NCBI GenBank assembly: GCA_963580285.1
Contig: OY757024.1
Coordinates: forward strand, 118,607,203-118,671,202
Length of the DNA stretch: 64,000 nt
Direction of reading: 5' to 3'
Source: Lucinisca nassula
Taxonomy: Eukaryota; Mollusca; Bivalvia; Lucinida; Lucinidae
The first letter of the stretch is position 1. The number at the start of each line of letters is the position of its first letter. The position numbers and the translations under genes are program-made. This document shows positions 56,237 to 64,000 of this stretch, piece after piece. The notes beneath the pieces were generated by a model. The model searched no databases. It was not told the DNA's origin and worked only from the letters and a program-made list of their open reading frames with translations.

Positions 56237-57752
56237 TATAGGCGATTTGGCATTAGCGTTAGCGTTCTAACCCTAGCGGATGTATATTTTGCTTAGGGTT
56301 GGTGTGTACTTAGGTTAGGGTTGCCTTTTTACCAACCCTGGCGTAGGATATTGTTACTATTTTTAGTAAATTTTACCGAACTTCTTTTTTCAAGGGAGAG
56401 TATTCAACAAGGGAAATAACAAAGTTTGGAATAAGTTTGAAATTTCCATGACATAGCCTACTTTGGAATTGTGTAGCTCGGCAACGCCTCGGCGTACAGA
56501 CAAAAAATTTATATGTACGTGTAGATTGGAATGGGGACTACATGCTCATGTATACAGACTACGCCTGAGGTACCCCTTCTCCAGGTTGTAAGACTTCAAA
56601 GTTAGCACAATGGCTGTTTCCGACTCGACATGAAAATTTGCTAAGTTATTTTTCCAATTTACAATAATTTGGAACTATGTAGTTCGGCAACGCCTCGGCG
56701 TAGAGAAAAAAGGTTTACATGTACGTGTAGATCGGAATATGGACTACGAGCTCATGTATACAGACTACGCCTGAGATACCCCTTCTCAAGGTTGTAAGAG
56801 TTCAAAGTAAGCATAATGGCTGTTTCCAGGATTTTTTTCAATTTATTGGCTTTGCTCAATATTCAATGATTCATAGATCGAGAATGCCTCGGCGGACGGA
56901 AGAAATGTTAACATGTATGTGTAGATCAGAATCAGGAGAACAAATTCATTCATGCAGACTACCACTCACGTGGCCCTTCTTCTGGTTGTAATAGTTCAAA
57001 GTCAGCATACCATGTATTTAGTTACAGACTTATATCACTTATTATAATTCAGACTTAGCCGGTGTACCAAGCCATTATCTGATACCATGTATTTAGTCGC
57101 AGACTTATATCGCCTTATTATTCTTCAGACTTAGCCGCTGTACCAAGCCGGTATCTGATACCATGTATTTAGCCGCAGACTTATATCACCTAATTATTCT
57201 TCAGACTAAACGGATGTACCAAGACAGTATCTAATGCCATGTATTTAGTCGCAGACTTATATCACCTTATTATTCCTCAGACTTAGTCGCTGTACCAAGA
57301 AGGTATCTGATACCATGTATTTAGTAGCAGACTGATATCACTGAATTATTATTCAGACTTAGCCGCTGTACCAAGCCAGTATCTGATACCATGTATTTAG
57401 TCGCAGACTTATATCACCTTCTTATTCTTCAGAAATAGCCGCTGTACCAAGCCGGTTTCTGATACCATGTATTTAGTCGCAGACTTATATCACCTTATTA
57501 TTCTTCAGACTTAGCCGGTGTACCAAGCCGATATCTGATACCATGTATTTAGTCGCAGACTTATATCACCTTCTTATTCTTCAGACTTAGCCGGTGTACC
57601 AAGCTGGTATCTGATACCATGTATTTAGTAGGGTTAGGGTTAGGGTTAGGGTTAGGGTTAGGTTAGGGTTAGGGTTAGGGGTTAGGGTTAGGGTTAGGGT
57701 TAGGGTTAGGGTAGGGTTAGGGTTAGGGTTAGGGTTAGGGTTAGGGTTAGGG
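56237..57752 (+). repeat. Subtelomeric unit 2, truncated and capped by telomere repeat
   Basis: Matches unit 1 base for base where I compared, but stops at 57629 inside the ninth or tenth 76-bp monomer ('gtatttagt') and continues as AGGGTT repeats (57630-57752). Length 1516 against 2521 and 2776 for its neighbours. Confidence 0.95.
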
Positions 57753-60528
57753 TATAGGCGATTTGGCATTAGCGTTAGCGTTCTAACCCTAGCGGATGTA
57801 TATTTTGCTTAGGGTTGGTGTGTACTTAGGTTAGGGTTGCCTTTTTACCAACCCTGGCGTAGGATATTGTTACTATTTTTAGTAAATTTTACCGAACTTC
57901 TTTTTTCAAGGGAGAGTATTCAACAAGGGAAATAACAAAGTTTGGAATAAGTTTGAAATTTCCATGACATAGCCTACTTTGGAATTGTGTAGCTCGGCAA
58001 CGCCTCGGCGTACAGACAAAAAATTTATATGTACGTGTAGATTGGAATGGGGACTACATGCTCATGTATACAGACTACGCCTGAGGTACCCCTTCTCCAG
58101 GTTGTAAGACTTCAAAGTTAGCACAATGGCTGTTTCCGACTCGACATGAAAATTTGCTAAGTTATTTTTCCAATTTACAATAATTTGGAACTATGTAGTT
58201 CGGCAACGCCTCGGCGTAGAGAAAAAAGGTTTACATGTACGTGTAGATCGGAATATGGACTACGAGCTCATGTATACAGACTACGCCTGAGATACCCCTT
58301 CTCAAGGTTGTAAGAGTTCAAAGTAAGCATAATGGCTGTTTCCAGGATTTTTTTCAATTTATTGGCTTTGCTCAATATTCAATGATTCATAGATCGAGAA
58401 TGCCTCGGCGGACGGAAGAAATGTTAACATGTATGTGTAGATCAGAATCAGGAGAACAAATTCATTCATGCAGACTACCACTCACGTGGCCCTTCTTCTG
58501 GTTGTAATAGTTCAAAGTCAGCATACCATGTATTTAGTTACAGACTTATATCACTTATTATAATTCAGACTTAGCCGGTGTACCAAGCCATTATCTGATA
58601 CCATGTATTTAGTCGCAGACTTATATCGCCTTATTATTCTTCAGACTTAGCCGCTGTACCAAGCCGGTATCTGATACCATGTATTTAGCCGCAGACTTAT
58701 ATCACCTAATTATTCTTCAGACTAAACGGATGTACCAAGACAGTATCTAATGCCATGTATTTAGTCGCAGACTTATATCACCTTATTATTCCTCAGACTT
58801 AGTCGCTGTACCAAGAAGGTATCTGATACCATGTATTTAGTAGCAGACTGATATCACTGAATTATTATTCAGACTTAGCCGCTGTACCAAGCCAGTATCT
58901 GATACCATGTATTTAGTCGCAGACTTATATCACCTTCTTATTCTTCAGAAATAGCCGCTGTACCAAGCCGGTTTCTGATACCATGTATTTAGTCGCAGAC
59001 TTATATCACCTTATTATTCTTCAGACTTAGCCGGTGTACCAAGCCGATATCTGATACCATGTATTTAGTCGCAGACTTATATCACCTTCTTATTCTTCAG
59101 ACTTAGCCGGTGTACCAAGCTGGTATCTGATACCATGTATTTAGTCGCAGACTTATATCAGCTTATTATTCTTCAGACTTAGCAGCTGTACCAAGCCGGT
59201 ATCTGATACCATGTATTGAGTCACAGACTTATATCGCCTTCTTATTCTTCAGACTTAGCCGCTGTACCAAGCCGGTATCTGATACCATGTATTTAGCCAC
59301 AGACTTATAACGCCTAATTATTGTTCAGACTTAGCCGCTGTACCAAGCCGGTATCTGATACCATGTAGGTAGACGCAGACTTATATCACCTTGTTATTCA
59401 TCAGACTTAGCCGGTGTACCAAGCCGGTATCTGATACCATGTATTTAGTCACAGACTTATATCACTTTATTATTCTTCAGACTTAGCCGGTGTACCAAGC
59501 TAGTATCTGATACCATGTATTTAGTCGCAGACTTATATCACCTTCTTATTCTTCAGACTTAGCCGCTCTACCATGCCGGCATCTGATACTATGTATTTAA
59601 CCGAAGACTTATATACCTTATTATTCTTCAGACTTAGCCGGTGTACCAAGCCAGTATCTGATACCATGTGTTAAGTCACAGACTTATACCACCTTCTTAT
59701 TCTTCACACTTAGCTGCTGTACCAAGCCAGTATCTGATACCATCTATTTAGTCCCAGACTAATATCACCTTATTTTTCTTCATACTTAGCCGGTGTATCA
59801 AGCTGATACTTGATACCATGTATTTAGTCGCAGACTTATATCACCTTATTATTCTTCTGACTTAGACGGTGTAGGTTAGGGTTAGGGTTAGGGTTAGGAT
59901 TAGGGTTGGGGTTAGGGTTAGGGTTGGGTTAGGTATAGGTTATTTGCTTACTTGCGGTTGCGGAATGATGCGGATTGCTTGAATATTATTGGAAAGGTAT
60001 TAGTTGTTTAGAGTTAGGGTTAGGGTTAAGGGTTAGGGTTAGGGTTGGGGTTAAGGTTAAGGGTTAGGGTTAGGGTTAGGGTTGGGGTTGGGGTTGGGTT
60101 AGGGTATAGGTGATTTGCTTACTTGCGGTTGCGGAATGATGCAGATTGCTTGAATATTATTGGTTAGGTATTAGGTGTTCAGGGTTAGGGTTAGGGTTAG
60201 GGTTGGGTTAGGGTTAGGGTTGGGTTAGGGTTAGGGTTAAAGTTAAGGGTTAGGGTTAGGGTTAGGGTAAGGGGTTGAAACGAGGTTTGTCCAAGAATTT
60301 TGTTCAAAACTAGGGTTAGGATTAGGGTTAGGGTCAGGGTTAGGGTTGGGTTAGGGTTAGGGTTAGGGTTGGGTTAGGGTTAGGGTTAAGGTTAAGGGTT
60401 AGGGTTAGGGTTAGGGTTAGGGTAAGGGGTTGAAACGAGGTTTGTCCAAGAATTTTGTTCAAAACTAGGGTTAGGATTAGGGTTAGGGTCAGGGTTAGGG
60501 TTAGAGGGTTAGATGGTTAGGGTTAGGG
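57753..60528 (+). repeat. Subtelomeric unit 3 (2776 bp)
   Basis: Full unit with an extra 3' section not in unit 1: two copies of a 'ggggttgaaacgaggtttg' spacer (60271, 60424) within telomere-like repeats. That spacer also occurs inverted at 23756-23810. Confidence 0.95.
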
Positions 60529-63304
60529 TATAGGCGATTTGGCATTAGCGTTAGCGTTCTAACCCTAGCGGATGTATATTTTGCTTAGGGTTGGTGTGTA
60601 CTTAGGTTAGGGTTGCCTTTTTACCAACCCTGGCGTAGGATATTGTTACTATTTTTAGTAAATTTTACCGAACTTCTTTTTTCAAGGGAGAGTATTCAAC
60701 AAGGGAAATAACAAAGTTTGGAATAAGTTTGAAATTTCCATGACATAGCCTACTTTGGAATTGTGTAGCTCGGCAACGCCTCGGCGTACAGACAAAAAAT
60801 TTATATGTACGTGTAGATTGGAATGGGGACTACATGCTCATGTATACAGACTACGCCTGAGGTACCCCTTCTCCAGGTTGTAAGACTTCAAAGTTAGCAC
60901 AATGGCTGTTTCCGACTCGACATGAAAATTTGCTAAGTTATTTTTCCAATTTACAATAATTTGGAACTATGTAGTTCGGCAACGCCTCGGCGTAGAGAAA
61001 AAAGGTTTACATGTACGTGTAGATCGGAATATGGACTACGAGCTCATGTATACAGACTACGCCTGAGATACCCCTTCTCAAGGTTGTAAGAGTTCAAAGT
61101 AAGCATAATGGCTGTTTCCAGGATTTTTTTCAATTTATTGGCTTTGCTCAATATTCAATGATTCATAGATCGAGAATGCCTCGGCGGACGGAAGAAATGT
61201 TAACATGTATGTGTAGATCAGAATCAGGAGAACAAATTCATTCATGCAGACTACCACTCACGTGGCCCTTCTTCTGGTTGTAATAGTTCAAAGTCAGCAT
61301 ACCATGTATTTAGTTACAGACTTATATCACTTATTATAATTCAGACTTAGCCGGTGTACCAAGCCATTATCTGATACCATGTATTTAGTCGCAGACTTAT
61401 ATCGCCTTATTATTCTTCAGACTTAGCCGCTGTACCAAGCCGGTATCTGATACCATGTATTTAGCCGCAGACTTATATCACCTAATTATTCTTCAGACTA
61501 AACGGATGTACCAAGACAGTATCTAATGCCATGTATTTAGTCGCAGACTTATATCACCTTATTATTCCTCAGACTTAGTCGCTGTACCAAGAAGGTATCT
61601 GATACCATGTATTTAGTAGCAGACTGATATCACTGAATTATTATTCAGACTTAGCCGCTGTACCAAGCCAGTATCTGATACCATGTATTTAGTCGCAGAC
61701 TTATATCACCTTCTTATTCTTCAGAAATAGCCGCTGTACCAAGCCGGTTTCTGATACCATGTATTTAGTCGCAGACTTATATCACCTTATTATTCTTCAG
61801 ACTTAGCCGGTGTACCAAGCCGATATCTGATACCATGTATTTAGTCGCAGACTTATATCACCTTCTTATTCTTCAGACTTAGCCGGTGTACCAAGCTGGT
61901 ATCTGATACCATGTATTTAGTCGCAGACTTATATCAGCTTATTATTCTTCAGACTTAGCAGCTGTACCAAGCCGGTATCTGATACCATGTATTGAGTCAC
62001 AGACTTATATCGCCTTCTTATTCTTCAGACTTAGCCGCTGTACCAAGCCGGTATCTGATACCATGTATTTAGCCACAGACTTATAACGCCTAATTATTGT
62101 TCAGACTTAGCCGCTGTACCAAGCCGGTATCTGATACCATGTAGGTAGACGCAGACTTATATCACCTTGTTATTCATCAGACTTAGCCGGTGTACCAAGC
62201 CGGTATCTGATACCATGTATTTAGTCACAGACTTATATCACTTTATTATTCTTCAGACTTAGCCGGTGTACCAAGCTAGTATCTGATACCATGTATTTAG
62301 TCGCAGACTTATATCACCTTCTTATTCTTCAGACTTAGCCGCTCTACCATGCCGGCATCTGATACTATGTATTTAACCGAAGACTTATATACCTTATTAT
62401 TCTTCAGACTTAGCCGGTGTACCAAGCCAGTATCTGATACCATGTGTTAAGTCACAGACTTATACCACCTTCTTATTCTTCACACTTAGCTGCTGTACCA
62501 AGCCAGTATCTGATACCATCTATTTAGTCCCAGACTAATATCACCTTATTTTTCTTCATACTTAGCCGGTGTATCAAGCTGATACTTGATACCATGTATT
62601 TAGTCGCAGACTTATATCACCTTATTATTCTTCTGACTTAGACGGTGTAGGTTAGGGTTAGGGTTAGGGTTAGGATTAGGGTTGGGGTTAGGGTTAGGGT
62701 TGGGTTAGGTATAGGTTATTTGCTTACTTGCGGTTGCGGAATGATGCGGATTGCTTGAATATTATTGGAAAGGTATTAGTTGTTTAGAGTTAGGGTTAGG
62801 GTTAAGGGTTAGGGTTAGGGTTGGGGTTAAGGTTAAGGGTTAGGGTTAGGGTTAGGGTTGGGGTTGGGGTTGGGTTAGGGTATAGGTGATTTGCTTACTT
62901 GCGGTTGCGGAATGATGCAGATTGCTTGAATATTATTGGTTAGGTATTAGGTGTTCAGGGTTAGGGTTAGGGTTAGGGTTGGGTTAGGGTTAGGGTTGGG
63001 TTAGGGTTAGGGTTAAAGTTAAGGGTTAGGGTTAGGGTTAGGGTAAGGGGTTGAAACGAGGTTTGTCCAAGAATTTTGTTCAAAACTAGGGTTAGGATTA
63101 GGGTTAGGGTCAGGGTTAGGGTTGGGTTAGGGTTAGGGTTAGGGTTGGGTTAGGGTTAGGGTTAAGGTTAAGGGTTAGGGTTAGGGTTAGGGTTAGGGTA
63201 AGGGGTTGAAACGAGGTTTGTCCAAGAATTTTGTTCAAAACTAGGGTTAGGATTAGGGTTAGGGTCAGGGTTAGGGTTAGAGGGTTAGATGGTTAGGGTT
63301 AGGG
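60529..63304 (+). repeat. Subtelomeric unit 4 (2776 bp)
   Basis: Exactly the same length as unit 3 and identical at every landmark I checked, including irregular telomere variants such as 'agagggttagatggttaggg'. A very recent tandem duplication or gene-conversion product, or an assembly duplication. Confidence 0.95.
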
Positions 63305-64000
63305 TATAGGCGATTTGGCATTAGCGTTAGCGTTCTAACCCTAGCGGATGTATATTTTGCTTAGGGTTGGTGTGTACTTAGGTTAGGGTTGCCTTTTTAC
63401 CAACCCTGGCGTAGGATATTGTTACTATTTTTAGTAAATTTTACCGAACTTCTTTTTTCAAGGGAGAGTATTCAACAAGGGAAATAACAAAGTTTGGAAT
63501 AAGTTTGAAATTTCCATGACATAGCCTACTTTGGAATTGTGTAGCTCGGCAACGCCTCGGCGTACAGACAAAAAATTTATATGTACGTGTAGATTGGAAT
63601 GGGGACTACATGCTCATGTATACAGACTACGCCTGAGGTACCCCTTCTCCAGGTTGTAAGACTTCAAAGTTAGCACAATGGCTGTTTCCGACTCGACATG
63701 AAAATTTGCTAAGTTATTTTTCCAATTTACAATAATTTGGAACTATGTAGTTCGGCAACGCCTCGGCGTAGAGAAAAAAGGTTTACATGTACGTGTAGAT
63801 CGGAATATGGACTACGAGCTCATGTATACAGACTACGCCTGAGATACCCCTTCTCAAGGTTGTAAGAGTTCAAAGTAAGCATAATGGCTGTTTCCAGGAT
63901 TTTTTTCAATTTATTGGCTTTGCTCAATATTCAATGATTCATAGATCGAGAATGCCTCGGCGGACGGAAGAAATGTTAACATGTATGTGTAGATCAGAAT
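63305..64000 (+). repeat. Subtelomeric unit 5, first 696 bp
   Basis: Starts 'tataggcgatttggc' and follows units 3 and 4 to the end of the window, so the array continues to the right. Confidence 0.95.

Noticed and set aside
57587..57769. Asn-Pro-Leu-Thr polymer frame on minus strand
   Set aside because: Translation of telomeric repeats.
53716..64000. tRNA or rRNA gene in 'ggcaacgcctcggcgta' segments
   Set aside because: No cloverleaf, no A/B box pair and no rRNA signature; it is a tandem subtelomeric repeat.

Overview
This window reads as a repeat-rich, AT-rich eukaryotic chromosome end. The TTAGGG telomere motif, Penelope-like and I-type retroelements, a 157-bp tandem family tailed with GGAC tetranucleotides, and short SINEs ending in a 'gacgttaaac' motif together suggest a lophotrochozoan, most likely a bivalve mollusc (inference). 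The G-rich telomeric strand runs 5'->3' to the right from about 53.2 kb, so the chromosome terminus lies to the right.

Layout. (a) 1-14.7 kb: a degenerate satellite of roughly 200-220 bp ('ggattaccaaagg...' or its reverse complement) in blocks of opposite orientation. The blocks are bounded by inverted copies of a terminal module, here called T, which is the 3' end of a Penelope-like element (PLE). A young full-length I-type LINE with 13-bp target duplications (4590-10433, minus) sits in this satellite. (b) 14.9-16.2 kb: a deleted PLE and another T copy. (c) 16.5-21.8 kb: two diverged, intronless, head-to-head copies of a large protein family I do not recognise, both broken, each with a SANT/Myb-like C-terminus. 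(d) 21.8-26 kb: telomere-like fragments in inverted orientation, minisatellites and a 157-bp tandem element with short inverted termini. (e) 26-32.8 kb: a second, colinear copy of the satellite block interrupted by a PLE, followed by several T copies and a dated SINE insertion. (f) 33-40.5 kb: one probable host-type exon, a protein fragment and a dead PLE reverse transcriptase. (g) 40.7-43.7 kb: about 3 kb of almost G-free C-rich pentamer-like repeat. (h) 44-53 kb: a three-exon Mutator-superfamily gene on the minus strand (PHD finger, OTU protease, MULE transposase), with palindromic tandem repeats in its first intron and downstream, and a CRE-rich MITE. (i) 53.2-64 kb: a telomeric tract joined directly to a broken SINE, then five tandem subtelomeric units separated by telomeric tracts; one unit is cut and capped by telomere repeat.

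Most genes here are selfish-element genes. Nearly all carry one-base frameshifts, several in homopolymers. This is either real decay or consensus error in a long-read assembly; raw reads would decide. The points most worth follow-up are the unrecognised head-to-head family, the PHD-OTU-MULE gene, the T-bounded satellite blocks, and the two telomere-healing junctions.
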